Shown: positions 9,520 to 18,162, counted from the first letter of the stretch. The stretch is 41,676 nt of DNA from an uncultured Propionibacterium sp. (GCA_937867175.1 CALMKG010000310.1:1-41676), one strand, 5' to 3'. The notes: a model not told the origin generated them from the sequence alone. Numbers and translations are program-made.

Positions 9520-9837
9520 TCACGCGATCGGTGCTGCCCCTCGATTCAGGGCCGCCTCGAGACGCTCGACCTTCCCGGTGAGTTCGCCACTGAAGCCGGG
9601 GCGGATGTCGGCCTTGAGGACGAGCGAGACTCGTGGCCCGAAACGACCCACCACTTCACAGGCCTGTTTGACCACGGCCAGGCACTCGTCCCAGCTGCCC
9701 TCGATGGTGGTGAACATTGAGTCTGTCTGGTTGGGTAGGCCGGAATCGCGGACGACCTGCACGGCAGCGGCGACGGCATCGTGCACCGAGCCTTGTTCGG
9801 TCGAGGTGGAGGGAGCGACGGAGAAGGCGACGAGCAT
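9520..9837 (-). CDS. MTH1187/YkoF-family thiamine-binding protein
   Basis: This 105-residue protein matches the thiamine-binding protein family formerly called DUF77. The hallmarks are the N-terminal strand MLVAFSVAPST, then GSVHDAVAAAVQVVRDSGLPNQTDSMFTTIEG and ECLAVVKQACEVV. Family members are small ferredoxin-like-fold cytoplasmic proteins that bind thiamine or its pyrimidine moiety, and their exact cellular role is unsettled. It is transcribed toward the TPP-dependent PFOR operon, but a 132-base gap with a large inverted repeat separates them, so co-transcription is uncertain. The start codon appears leaderless (see the -10 at 9844-9849). The C-terminal residues after the family core (LNRGAAPIA) are variable. 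Confidence 0.85.
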   Translation of the reverse strand: MLVAFSVAPSTSTEQGSVHDAVAAAVQVVRDSGLPNQTDSMFTTIEGSWDECLAVVKQACEVVGRFGPRVSLVLKADIRPGFSGELTGKVERLEAALNRGAAPIA

Positions 9838-9843
9838 GGCCCA

Positions 9844-9849
9844 AGACTA
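9844..9849 (-). promoter_or_regulatory. -10 hexamer TAGTCT of a probable leaderless transcript
   Basis: Read on the minus strand, TAGTCT is followed by six bases (TGGGCC) and then the ATG of the thiamine-binding protein gene. Transcription would start at or next to the A of the ATG. No Shine-Dalgarno sequence is present. The -35 region is not recognisable. Confidence 0.55.
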
Positions 9850-9917
9850 ATCTGGGTGCGGCTTGCGCCGTCGCGGGCAGGCGGCACAGCAGGTGACAAT
9901 GGTGCAAGGAGGCGGCG

Positions 9918-10736
9918 ATGCCCGAGGGCCACGTGATCCACCGACTGGCTGTCCGACTGGACGAACAATTCGCCGGACGGCAGGTGGGAGTGTCGAGCCC
10001 GCAGGGACGCTTCGCCGCAGCCGCCGAACTGCTTGACGGCACCCGGTTGGTGGGTTCCGACGCGGTCGGCAAGCACCTGCTGATCGACTTCGAGGACGCC
10101 CGCACGGTTTGGGTGCACCTCGGCCTGATTGGACGCTTCAGTTTCGGGCCCGACGCCGCGCCCACCAAGCCGGCGACCCTGCGGCTGCGGATCTCCGCAG
10201 CGGGCCGGGCCGCCGACCTGCGCGGGCCACAGTGGTGCCGGCTGATCGACCCGGTTGAACGCGCCGAGGTGATTGAGTCGGCCGGGCCCGACCCGCTGCG
10301 TCCGGATGCCGACCCCCAGCGGGCTTGGCGCAAGTTACAGGCCACCCGGCGCCCGATCGGCGTGCTGCTGATGGACCAGGCGGTCTTCGCCGGAGTGGGC
10401 AACATCTTCCGGGCCGAGGTGCTCTTCCGGCACGGCATCGACCCGGCGCTGCCCGCCAACCAGATGCCGCGGGCGGCCTTCGAGGCAGTCTGGGCTGACC
10501 TGGTGAGGCTGATGAGCTACGCGGTCGCGACGGGACGCATAGACACGGTGCACCCCGAACACACCCCGACAGCGATGGGACGGCCGGCGCGCGTTGACGC
10601 GCACGGCGGCGAGGTCTACGTCTACCGCCGGCGCGGCGAGCCCTGTCTGGTCTGCGGCACCGAGGTAGCCGGTCAGGTGATGGCAGGACGCAACCTGTAT
10701 TGGTGCCCAAGCTGCCAGCCGCCGGCGGCCTGCTGA
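9918..10736 (+). CDS. Fpg/Nei-family DNA glycosylase/AP lyase (Nei2-like)
   Basis: This 272-residue base-excision repair enzyme should remove oxidised bases and nick the abasic site. After removal of Met, the N-terminal Pro is the Schiff-base nucleophile, and the start MPEGH supplies the catalytic Glu3. The conserved lysine is Lys52 in VGKHLLIDF. The helix-two-turn-helix segment includes DQAVFAGVGNIFRAEVLF. The C-terminal zinc finger has CLVCG and WCPSC, giving four cysteines. MPEGHVIHR is characteristic of actinobacterial Nei-type enzymes rather than Fpg (MPELPEVE). The start is well supported by AAGGAGG (9906-9912) five bases upstream. It is transcribed away from the thiamine-binding protein gene and converges on the F420-type reductase gene. 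Confidence 0.92.
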   Translation: MPEGHVIHRLAVRLDEQFAGRQVGVSSPQGRFAAAAELLDGTRLVGSDAVGKHLLIDFEDARTVWVHLGLIGRFSFGPDAAPTKPATLRLRISAAGRAADLRGPQWCRLIDPVERAEVIESAGPDPLRPDADPQRAWRKLQATRRPIGVLLMDQAVFAGVGNIFRAEVLFRHGIDPALPANQMPRAAFEAVWADLVRLMSYAVATGRIDTVHPEHTPTAMGRPARVDAHGGEVYVYRRRGEPCLVCGTEVAGQVMAGRNLYWCPSCQPPAAC

Positions 10737-10787
10737 AACCGTGCACTGGTTGGACGAAAGAGCCGCGAGACGCCCGGGGGTGGCAAA

Positions 10788-11444
10788 TCAGCGGCGGTCC
10801 GAGCCGCTGCCGGCCGCGCTGACCAGCAGCAGCTGCCGCATACTCGCGGCGTCCAGCCACCGCCCGAAGACCGGGCCGTCGGGTTCTAGCAGCTTGGCCT
10901 TGTCCAGGCCGACCGGCACCGGGTCGAAGCCGATGTCGTCGACCAATTGGGCGACCAGTTCGCCGGCGCCACGATCATCGGCGGCCACCGCCACCGCCCG
11001 GCGGTTGGCAACCTCGCGGGAACGGGCATCGGCGGCGTAGTCGTTGTAGCCGAGGTGGTTCAGCGTCTTGACGATCCGCATCTTCGGGTTGCGGGCGGCG
11101 ATCAGCGCAGTGGTCGAACCGGTCCACCCGTGCAGCTCAGCCACGTCCCCGTCGACGGCGGGCCAGTTGTTCATCGGGTCGAGCACGACCTTGCCGTCCA
11201 GCAGCGAGTAGTCGAGTTGGCCGGACAGACCGAACGGGACGGCCAGCATGACGATGTCGGCCCGGGCGACCAGTTCTGGCAGGCTCACCAATTGGGCTTG
11301 GGGGACCATCGTCTCGACGATCATGGCGACCACCTCGGCCGGGGCGATGTCGCACATCAGCACCTGCCAGTCGGCATCGCTGGCGGCAAGTCCGAGTGTG
11401 GTTCCCAGCTTGCCTGCCCCGACGATTCCCAGAACCCGATCCAT
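10788..11444 (-). CDS. NADP:F420 oxidoreductase-type dinucleotide-binding protein (COG2085)
   Basis: This 218-residue Rossmann protein resembles F420-dependent NADP reductase. The dinucleotide motif GIVGAGKLGTTLG lies at the N-terminus. Further family features are ADIVMLAVPFG, LLDGKVVLDPMNNWP and the central MRIVKTLNHLGYNDYA. Family enzymes transfer hydride between NADPH and the deazaflavin F420, but many members of COG2085 have other or unknown substrates. It stands back to back with an LLM-class oxidoreductase that would use F420H2, which makes an F420-recycling role attractive but inferred. No Shine-Dalgarno sequence is evident before the ATG. The stop lies 51 bases from the convergent stop of the Nei gene, with no clear terminator. 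Confidence 0.8.
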   Translation of the reverse strand: MDRVLGIVGAGKLGTTLGLAASDADWQVLMCDIAPAEVVAMIVETMVPQAQLVSLPELVARADIVMLAVPFGLSGQLDYSLLDGKVVLDPMNNWPAVDGDVAELHGWTGSTTALIAARNPKMRIVKTLNHLGYNDYAADARSREVANRRAVAVAADDRGAGELVAQLVDDIGFDPVPVGLDKAKLLEPDGPVFGRWLDAASMRQLLLVSAAGSGSDRR

Positions 11445-11472
11445 GCCGGCTCAACGCCTGGTGCGGCGCCGG

Positions 11473-11484
11473 CATTCCGGAATG
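11473..11484. promoter_or_regulatory. 12-bp perfect palindrome CATTCCGGAATG between divergent genes
   Basis: The 69-base gap between the two divergent dehydrogenase genes contains this perfect palindrome, 28 bases from the reductase start and 29 bases from the LLM start. The near-central position suits an operator controlling both genes. No regulator gene lies beside it, and I do not recognise the motif. Confidence 0.45.
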
Positions 11485-11513
11485 ATTGGGCAGTTCGCCA
11501 CGTTGTCAAGACC

Positions 11514-12545
11514 ATGGCAGCAGCAATCGAATTCGGCATGGACACCTTCGGCGACCTGACCCATGACCTGGCCGGCCAACCTGTCAGCCACGCCCAGGTC
11601 GTCCGCAACGTGATCGCCGAGGCGGTGCTGGCCGACCAGGCCGGTCTGGACTACGCCGGGCTCGGCGAACATCACCGTGACGACTTCGCGATCTCGGCTC
11701 CCGACATGGTGCTCGCCGCCATCGCCGGGCGCACTGAGCAGATCAGGCTCAACACCGCGGTCACCGTGCTCAGTTCGGACGACCCGGTGCGCATCTACGA
11801 ACGATTCGCCACCTTGGACGCCATCTCGTCGGGCCGGGCCGAGATCACCCTGGGCCGCGGCTCGTTCATCGAGTCGTTCCCGCTGTTCGGTTACGAACTG
11901 ACCGACTACGAGGAACTCTTCGAGGAGAAGCTGGAGCTGTTCACCCGCCTGCGCACCAGCCAGCCGGTGACCTGGCAGGGCAAGCTCACCCAGAACCTCG
12001 ACCAGGTCAGCCTCTACCCGCCGATCGAGCGCGGCCTGCTGCCGACCTGGATCGCGGTCGGCGGCAGCCCCGAGTCGGTGATCCGTGCGGCACGGTACGG
12101 CCTGCCGCTGATGCTGGCCATCATCGGCGGCCCCCACACCCGGTTCGCCCCGTTCGTCGATCTGTACCACCGGGCGCTGGCCAAGTTCGGCCAGCCAGAA
12201 CTGCCGGTCGGGTTCCACTCCTACGGCCACATCGCCGCCACCGACGAGCAGGCCCGCGAGCAGTTGTACCAGCCGTGGCTGGCGATGACCGGACGCATCG
12301 GTGCCGAACGCGGCTGGCCGCGTCCCAACCGGGAACAGTTCGTCCACGAGATCGAACACGGCTCGATGTTGGTCGGATCGCCGGAAACGGTTGCCCACAA
12401 GCTCGCTGGAGCGATCCGGACGCTGGGGGTGTCGCGGGCCTCGCTGAAGGTCAGCTCGGGCACCCTGGCCCACGAACACCTGATGACCTCGATCGAGCTC
12501 TACGGCACCCGGGTCGTGCCGCTGGTGCGGGAACTGCTTGGCTGA
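11514..12545 (+). CDS. LLM-class flavin/F420-dependent oxidoreductase
   Basis: This 343-residue protein is a bacterial luciferase-like TIM-barrel oxidoreductase. Family landmarks are LDYAGLGEHHRDDFAISAPDMVLAAIA, the strand and helix RIRLNTAVTVLSSDDPVRIYERFATLD (starting QIRLNT here), GRAEITLGRGSF and the C-terminal VGSPETVAHKL. Members use FMN or F420 to oxidise or reduce varied small molecules, so the substrate cannot be named. The ATG at 11514 is chosen because homology begins at IEFGMDTF a few residues later. The frame is open further upstream, but that extension would run into the divergent gene. It is divergent from the F420-type reductase and shares its 69-base regulatory gap. The protein ends with LVRELLG, without extra domains. 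Confidence 0.88.
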   Translation: MAAAIEFGMDTFGDLTHDLAGQPVSHAQVVRNVIAEAVLADQAGLDYAGLGEHHRDDFAISAPDMVLAAIAGRTEQIRLNTAVTVLSSDDPVRIYERFATLDAISSGRAEITLGRGSFIESFPLFGYELTDYEELFEEKLELFTRLRTSQPVTWQGKLTQNLDQVSLYPPIERGLLPTWIAVGGSPESVIRAARYGLPLMLAIIGGPHTRFAPFVDLYHRALAKFGQPELPVGFHSYGHIAATDEQAREQLYQPWLAMTGRIGAERGWPRPNREQFVHEIEHGSMLVGSPETVAHKLAGAIRTLGVSRASLKVSSGTLAHEHLMTSIELYGTRVVPLVRELLG

Positions 12546-12626
12546 ATGGCCTTGTCGGGGCGACGCACAGTTGGCGCACAGCTGGGTGCAAGGCCGGGTA
12601 CAGCGGCTGTCGGGAGATTAGGACCC

Positions 12627-14120
12627 ATGAGATCTCCCCTCGCCAGGGTGCTGGCAGCCGGCGTATTGGCCGTGGTCCTGTTCTTCTCCGGGTGCTCGAC
12701 ATCGGGTTCGACGGGCGCCGGGGCGACGAGTAGCGGGACGACAGGGTCTGCCGTTGCGAGCGCTGCGCTGTTCGACGCCACGCGCGTCCACACGATCTCA
12801 CTGGCCATCGATGAAGCCGTCCTGGCCGACGTGCTCACCAGCTACGTGAACTCCGGTGACAAGAAGTGGGCGAGCGCCGACGTCACCATCGATGGCCAGC
12901 AGTTCAGCAACGTCGGCATCAAACTGAAGGGCAATTCCTCGCTGCGCGGGGTGAGTGCCGACAGCGATCCGGCGACCCTGCCCTGGCGGATCCGGCTGGA
13001 CAAGTACGTGGACGGCCAGAACCTCGACGGCTACACCGATATCACCGTTCGCTCGAACTCGACCTCGACCTCGCTGAACGAGGCCGTTGCCCTTGACCTG
13101 CTCGCCGAGACCGGCCTGGCCAGCCAACAGGCGATGTCGACCCGATTCTCGGTGAACGGCGGCACCGAAGTACTGCGCCTGACGTTGCAGAACCTCAACG
13201 AAGACTGGGTCAAGCAGAACTTCCCCCAGGCCGGGGCCGACTCCATCTTGTACAAAGCCGAAGCAGAAGGCGACTGGTCTTGGCGTGGGGCCGACGGCGA
13301 CTACAGCAGTGCCTTCGGCATTGAGACCGGGCCCAAGGACTATGCGCCGCTCATCGAACTGCTCAACCTGCTGAACAACGGCACGCAAGCCGAGATCACC
13401 GAGAAGCTTCCCCAGCTGGTGGATCTCGACTCGTTCGCGACCTATCTGGCATTCGAGGATCTGGTCAACAACTTCGACGACATCGATGGGCCGGGCAACA
13501 ACTCGTACCTGTTCTGGGACTCCGCGACCAAGAAGTTCACGATCGTCGCGTGGGATCACAACCTCGCCTTCGGGGTCAGCCCCGCGGGGAATGGCGACGG
13601 GATGGGCGGGGGAGCAGGCGGCGGTATGCCGAGCGGAGCGCCGAGTGGCATGCCGAGCGGAGCGCCGAGTGGCATGCCGAGCGGAGCGCCGAGTGGCATG
13701 CCGAGCGGCGCCCCCGGTCGTCCGAACGCGGACGGGGCCGATCGGCCGGCGCCGAGCGACTGGCCTTCGGACGCCACCGGCGCACCGAACCAGGCTGGAT
13801 CGCCAGCCACCCCGGCGGCTGGCGTCCCGGTTCGCGGCGGCGAGCAGGGCCAGGGGTTCCCCGGGGCCGGTGGCGGGACGATGCCCGCAGACCAGTCCAA
13901 TCCGCTGGTCACCGCATTCAACGCCAACACCGACTGGCAGGGCTTGTATGCCGCCGAGCAGACCAGGCTGCGTGCCGAACTCGTCACCTCCGGGCTGGCG
14001 AGCAAGGTAGTGGACGACCGGGCTGCGGTGCTCACCCAACAAGCCAGTGACCTCGTCTCCACCGAGACGATCAACTCGGAGGCCCAGGCGATCCTTGAAC
14101 AAGCCAAGGCCAACGGCTGA
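12627..14120 (+). CDS. CotH-like (protein-kinase-fold) lipoprotein with internal MPSGAPSG repeats
   Basis: This is a 497-residue exported lipoprotein. The signal peptide ends in the lipobox FFSGC, so Cys23 should be lipidated. The body matches the CotH family: the GIKLKGNSSLRG start, PWRIRLDKYVDGQNLDGYTDITVRS, LNEAVALDLLAETGLASQ, EDLVNNFDDIDGPGNNSYLFWD and the late motif WDHNLAFG. CotH of Bacillus is an atypical protein kinase of spore coats. Actinobacterial relatives are extracellular and of unknown target. After WDHNLAFG the chain is broken by a Gly/Pro/Ser-rich insert of about 110 residues with three exact MPSGAPSG units, before a helical tail that includes the usual final CotH segment. 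The ATG at 12627 follows GGGAGA and gives a proper signal peptide, whereas an upstream start would not. Confidence 0.82.
   Translation: MRSPLARVLAAGVLAVVLFFSGCSTSGSTGAGATSSGTTGSAVASAALFDATRVHTISLAIDEAVLADVLTSYVNSGDKKWASADVTIDGQQFSNVGIKLKGNSSLRGVSADSDPATLPWRIRLDKYVDGQNLDGYTDITVRSNSTSTSLNEAVALDLLAETGLASQQAMSTRFSVNGGTEVLRLTLQNLNEDWVKQNFPQAGADSILYKAEAEGDWSWRGADGDYSSAFGIETGPKDYAPLIELLNLLNNGTQAEITEKLPQLVDLDSFATYLAFEDLVNNFDDIDGPGNNSYLFWDSATKKFTIVAWDHNLAFGVSPAGNGDGMGGGAGGGMPSGAPSGMPSGAPSGMPSGAPSGMPSGAPGRPNADGADRPAPSDWPSDATGAPNQAGSPATPAAGVPVRGGEQGQGFPGAGGGTMPADQSNPLVTAFNANTDWQGLYAAEQTRLRAELVTSGLASKVVDDRAAVLTQQASDLVSTETINSEAQAILEQAKANG
13626..13708 (+). repeat. Coding 24-bp tandem repeat in the CotH-like gene
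   Basis: Three identical 24-base copies occupy 13626-13649, 13650-13673 and 13674-13697. A partial fourth copy runs to 13708 before it diverges. The unit is in frame and encodes Met-Pro-Ser-Gly-Ala-Pro-Ser-Gly, starting at residue 334. Exact identity at the DNA level, including codon choice, points to recent duplication. The copy number may vary between strains. Confidence 0.93.
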
Positions 14121-14152
14121 CGTCCCTCGGGTCACCGGGCAGGATTGGTGGG

Positions 14153-14809
14153 ATGAACCAACTGCTGAAGGGTGCGCTGGGGACGCTTGGGGTGGCGGTG
14201 GCTGGGTATTTCGCCGTGGGGGAGGCCAGCCACGCTTGGGCGCACCGGCAAGGTCTGGGCCATCCGCCGGCGGTGGCCGGACGCCGTGAGGTGATCCTGC
14301 TGCTGGGCTACCCGTCCAAACCCGACGGCAGCCCGCACCCGCTGCAACGCTGGCGGGCTCGGATCGCCGCCCGATCGATCAGTGCGCAGGCGGCGTCCAG
14401 CCAAATCGTCTGCACCGGGGCGGCGGTGCGGGGCGGACGCTCGGAGGCCGCAGTGCTGGCCGATCTGCTGCGCGAGCTGGGTGTGGCGGACGCCCAGCTC
14501 GTGCTGGAGGAGCAGGCTCGCACCACTTGGCAGAACGTCGAGTTCGCGATCCCGCTGCTGCGCCAGGCCGACGTGATCAAGGTGGCCTCGAATTCGCTGC
14601 ATGCCTGGCGTGCACGGCGGTTCCTGGCTCGTCAGCGTCCTGACCTTGCTGAGCGGGTGGCGGCGGCCGACGACTACCGCTTCGGCGAGTGCTGGTGGCT
14701 CAAGACGCCGCTGGCGGTCTACGAGGCGGTGGGCGCGTGGCGGGAGTGGCGTCACCCACGGCTGCCGGACGCGTCCCCGCCGCCCGCAGCGGTCAGCGGC
14801 TGCCCCTAA
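14153..14809 (+). CDS. DUF218 (YdcF/SanA/ElyC-type) membrane-associated protein
   Basis: This 218-residue protein belongs to the DUF218 family, whose members include SanA and ElyC of E. coli and are linked to envelope biogenesis. One hydrophobic N-terminal segment (GALGTLGVAVAGYFAVGEA) may anchor it. Family motifs are REVILLLGYPSK, IVCTGAAVRGGRSEAAVLADLLRELGV and LEEQARTTWQNVEFA, followed by the strand VIKVASNSLHAWRARRF. No biochemical function can be assigned. The ATG at 14153 follows a G-rich AGGATTGGTGGG. Its last 17 bases overlap the convergent end of cydC (14793-14809), so the two messages are antisense there. Confidence 0.85.
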   Translation: MNQLLKGALGTLGVAVAGYFAVGEASHAWAHRQGLGHPPAVAGRREVILLLGYPSKPDGSPHPLQRWRARIAARSISAQAASSQIVCTGAAVRGGRSEAAVLADLLRELGVADAQLVLEEQARTTWQNVEFAIPLLRQADVIKVASNSLHAWRARRFLARQRPDLAERVAAADDYRFGECWWLKTPLAVYEAVGAWREWRHPRLPDASPPPAAVSGCP

Positions 14810-16472
14810 CTGCCCACCTGCCGAGGTCGACCACCCGATCGCAGCGAGCCATCAGGTTCTCGTCGTGGGTGATCACCAGCAGCGAGGTTCCGGTCAGGGA
14901 CGCGAAGAGGTCGTCCAGCAGGGCGTCCGCGGTCTCCCGGTCCAGGTGTTCGGTCGGCTCGTCCAAGATGACCAGCCCAGGGCTCTCTGCGCCCACCAGC
15001 ACTCGTGCCAGGGCCACCCGCTGCGCCTCGCCGCCGGACAAGGTGGCGCCCTGTTCGCCGACGATCCGTTCCGGATCCAGCGTGAGCCCGGCGCGGACCA
15101 TCGCCGTCGCCACTTGCTGTTCACCGGCGTCCTTGTTGCCGATCTTCACGTTCTCCGCCAGCGTGGTGGCGAAGATGTGTGCGTCCTGGGCGAGGTAGCT
15201 GATCCGTGCCGGGGACGACAGGGCGCCGCCGCGCGCCGGGATCAGCCCCATGACGGTGGCAGCCAGCGTTGTCTTGCCCAAGCCGGACGGCCCGACCAGC
15301 GCCACCGATTCACCCGGCGCCACGCTCAGGTCGACGCCCCGCAGGATCGGTTCGGCGTCCGGCCAGCCGGCCGCCACGTCTACCAGTCGCAGCCCGGTCG
15401 CCGGTTCGGCGCCGGCCGCGGGCGTGTCCACCCGATCACCGGCACCTACCGGTTCGGCTTCCAGCACATCCAGGACGCGGCCCAGTGCGGTACGCGCCCT
15501 GGTGAGCGTCTGGGCGGCCTTGGTGAAGTCGGCGTAGACCTCGTGCAGCGCCAGCGGCACCAGCGCCAGGATGGCCAGATTGCGGGCGAGCATGTCGCCC
15601 GAGATCACGGCCTGCCCGCCGATCAGCAGCGCCGCGGCGACCGCCACCCCGGTCGAGGTCAACTGCATTCCGGAGGCGAGGCCCCTGGTCCAAGCGCCCT
15701 TCGACTCGGTCTCGCGCAACTCGGCGTCGACCGCGGACAGCCGGGAGACTGCGGCATCGGTTTGCCCGTAGGCCACCAGATCGGGCGCGCAGCGGGCCAG
15801 CTCGCGAACTTGGTCAGCCAACTCGCCGCGAGCCGGAACTGCCCGCTGGTCGGCGGCTCGTGACCAGCGTTGCGCCAACCAGGGCACGACGATGCCGGCG
15901 AAGACTGAGGTGGCCGCCAAGACCACCGCGAACAGCGGGCTGAAGACCGACAAGATGATGCTGGCGCCGAGCATCACGATCGCCGCCGAGGCGAACGGCA
16001 GCACCACCCGGACCACCAGGTCGACGATCGCCTCGACGTCGGCGGTGACGCGCACCAGCAGGTCGCCATGCCGGCGTCCCAACAAGGTGGTGCCGCTCAG
16101 CTTGTCGTAGGTGATGAGCCGCAGGGCACTTTGCATCCGTAGTGCCAGGTTGTGGCCGACCAGCCGTTCGAGGTAGCGGCCCACCCCTCGTCCGATGCCG
16201 AAGAACCGCACCCCGGCTGAGGCGGCCAGCAGGTACATCACCGGGGGATGCTCGGCGGCGCGGCTGAGCAGCCAGGCCGAGGTGCCCATCAGTGCGACCG
16301 ACGCGCCGCTGGCGAAGGTGGCGAGCGAGATCGCCACCACCAACTGCTGCCAGCCGTGGTCGGCCTGCCTCAGTAGCCGGCCGACCAGCGCAGCCACGTC
16401 GCGTGCCGCCGCCACGTCTCGCGGCGGTTTCGTCTCGGGTCTTGCCGCCAAGTCCGGCGCCGCCGCAGTCAT
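14793..16472 (-). CDS. cydC: Thiol-reductant ABC exporter subunit CydC
   Basis: This 559-residue half-transporter pairs with CydD to export glutathione- or cysteine-type reductants needed for assembly of cytochrome bd. A six-helix membrane domain fills the first 300 or so residues. The nucleotide-binding domain has the Walker A motif GPSGLGKTTLA, signature LSGGEAQRVALARVL and Walker B LVILDEPTEHLD. The gene overlaps cydD by four bases (ATGA) and is the last gene of cydA-cydB-cydD-cydC. It matches CydC rather than a generic lipid exporter mainly through this context and its order behind CydD. In actinobacteria lacking glutathione, the exported thiol is not established. Confidence 0.92.
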   Translation of the reverse strand: MTAAAPDLAARPETKPPRDVAAARDVAALVGRLLRQADHGWQQLVVAISLATFASGASVALMGTSAWLLSRAAEHPPVMYLLAASAGVRFFGIGRGVGRYLERLVGHNLALRMQSALRLITYDKLSGTTLLGRRHGDLLVRVTADVEAIVDLVVRVVLPFASAAIVMLGASIILSVFSPLFAVVLAATSVFAGIVVPWLAQRWSRAADQRAVPARGELADQVRELARCAPDLVAYGQTDAAVSRLSAVDAELRETESKGAWTRGLASGMQLTSTGVAVAAALLIGGQAVISGDMLARNLAILALVPLALHEVYADFTKAAQTLTRARTALGRVLDVLEAEPVGAGDRVDTPAAGAEPATGLRLVDVAAGWPDAEPILRGVDLSVAPGESVALVGPSGLGKTTLAATVMGLIPARGGALSSPARISYLAQDAHIFATTLAENVKIGNKDAGEQQVATAMVRAGLTLDPERIVGEQGATLSGGEAQRVALARVLVGAESPGLVILDEPTEHLDRETADALLDDLFASLTGTSLLVITHDENLMARCDRVVDLGRWAVRGSR

Positions 16473-18160
16473 CTGTCCACCTTCTCAACGTGCTCGCCGG
16501 TATAGGTGGGCGCAGGCAGCGGCCCGGGGGAGACCATCTCGTCGGCCAACGCCAGCAGGGCCGGACGATGACTCACCACGACCGCACCCACCCCCGCGGC
16601 CCGTACCGCGGCGACCGCCACCGCCTCGGTGGCCTGGTCGAGACCCGCAGTCGGCTCGTCCAGCACGAGCAGCCGTGCCCCACCCAGCTCGATCCGCAGC
16701 AGCGCCCGCGCCAACGCGACCCGGCGTCGCTCGCCGGCCGACAGCCCCTCGCCGTCGTCGGCGATCGGTCGCGCCGGTTCGAGCGCCTGCCCGCCGGCCC
16801 GGTCCAGACTCGCGCGCACCTGGGCGTCGGTCGCAGCGGGGAAACCGAGCCGCACGTTGGACGCGATGGTGCCGCGCAGCATGCCCGGGTCTTGGCCCAC
16901 CCAAGCGAGCTGGCGGCGCCAGGCGTCCATGTCGAGTTCGGCCAGGTCGACGCCCCCGACCCGGACGGCGCCGGAGGTGGGCGCGATGAAACCCATCAGC
17001 ACGTTCAAGGCCGTCGACTTGCCGCTGCCCGAACGTCCGACCAAGGCCAGCACCTCACCGGGCCGGATGGTGCAACTCAGGTCTTCCAGCGAGGCCCGGT
17101 CGGCGCCCGGGTAACGCACCCCGACCTGGTCGAACTCGATCTCGACGCCGGCCAGGTCACCGGGCGCGACGTGGCCGCCGACCGGGCTGCGTTCGCTGTT
17201 CTCAATGATCCCGAAGGCGGCTTCGGCAGCAGCTGTGCCGTCGGCCGAGTCGTGGAAGTGCACGCCGACCGCGCGGACCGGGATGTACGCCTCCGGCGCC
17301 AGGATCAGGATGAACAGCGCAGTGGTCAGGTCGAGCTGGAAGTCGACCACCCGGAAGCCGACGCTGACCGCGACCAGGGCCACCGAGAGGGTGGCGAGCA
17401 GTTCCAGCACGCCACCACTCAGGAAGGCGATTCGCAGCGTCTTCATCGTCTCGGTCCGCGAGGCGTCCTCGGTCAACCGCAGGCCACGCAGCTGCGCGCG
17501 GGCGCGTCCGAAGACCTGCAGGGTGGGCAGCCCGGTGATCAGGTCGGCAAAGTGGTTGGCGAGCCTGGTCTGCACCTGGTAGCGCCGACGCACCTGCGCC
17601 TGGGTGTGCCGGCCGATCATGATCATGAACAGCGGGATCAGCGGCAGGGTGACGGCGATGATCGCGGCCGAGACCCAGTCCTGCCCCAGCACCACTGCCA
17701 GCATCAGCAGCGGGATGAACGCGGCCATCACCAGCTGGGGCAGGTACTTGGCGAAGTACCCGTCGAGGGCGTCCAAGCCTTGCGTGGCGAGGTGGATCAG
17801 GGCGCTGGACGAGGTGGACGTGTCATTGGGACGCACGAGCCGGGCGGTCATCAGCTCGGTTCGCAGCGTCGACTTCACCGCCGCGGACGCCCGGTGTGCC
17901 AGCCACGAGTTCAGCCAGCTCAACCCGCCGCGCAGCACGAAGATGGCGATGATGGCCAGCACATAGGACGCGAAGCCGGGCAGCGGGCCGTCGAAATCGA
18001 GCCGGCCACTGTCGAAGACCCCGGCGACGGCGTGGGCGATCAACCAGGCCTGCGCGATGATGCAGCCGGCGTTCAGGACGCCAGTCGCCGCGACGGCGAC
18101 CAGGAAGCCCCTGGTCGCCGTCGCGCGCTGGAGTAGACGCTTGTCGAGTGCCCCCGCCAA
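16469..18160 (-). CDS. cydD: Thiol-reductant ABC exporter subunit CydD (probable TTG start)
   Basis: This half-transporter, about 563 residues long, is the partner of CydC. The membrane domain begins with LAGALDKRLLQRATATRGFLV. The ATPase domain has Walker A GRSGSGKSTALN, signature LSAGERRRVALARALL with Ala in place of the first Gly, and Walker B LLVLDEPTAGLD. The start is uncertain. No ATG or GTG lies close to the conserved N-terminus, and the nearest candidate is a TTG at 18160, two bases after the cydB stop. The next ATG, at 18253, would add about 31 residues encoded inside cydB that do not look like a CydD N-terminus. Translation therefore probably depends on ribosomes finishing cydB. Confidence 0.88.
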   Translation of the reverse strand: MAGALDKRLLQRATATRGFLVAVAATGVLNAGCIIAQAWLIAHAVAGVFDSGRLDFDGPLPGFASYVLAIIAIFVLRGGLSWLNSWLAHRASAAVKSTLRTELMTARLVRPNDTSTSSSALIHLATQGLDALDGYFAKYLPQLVMAAFIPLLMLAVVLGQDWVSAAIIAVTLPLIPLFMIMIGRHTQAQVRRRYQVQTRLANHFADLITGLPTLQVFGRARAQLRGLRLTEDASRTETMKTLRIAFLSGGVLELLATLSVALVAVSVGFRVVDFQLDLTTALFILILAPEAYIPVRAVGVHFHDSADGTAAAEAAFGIIENSERSPVGGHVAPGDLAGVEIEFDQVGVRYPGADRASLEDLSCTIRPGEVLALVGRSGSGKSTALNVLMGFIAPTSGAVRVGGVDLAELDMDAWRRQLAWVGQDPGMLRGTIASNVRLGFPAATDAQVRASLDRAGGQALEPARPIADDGEGLSAGERRRVALARALLRIELGGARLLVLDEPTAGLDQATEAVAVAAVRAAGVGAVVVSHRPALLALADEMVSPGPLPAPTYTGEHVEKVDR

Positions 18161-18162
18161 GA

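Noticed and set aside
10737-10787. Bidirectional terminator between the Nei-like and F420-type reductase genes
   Set aside because: Only a short imperfect AACC/GGTT pairing is visible, too weak to report.
10947-11513. Extended N-terminus for the LLM oxidoreductase
   Set aside because: The extension would be antisense to the divergent reductase gene, and family similarity begins only after 11514.
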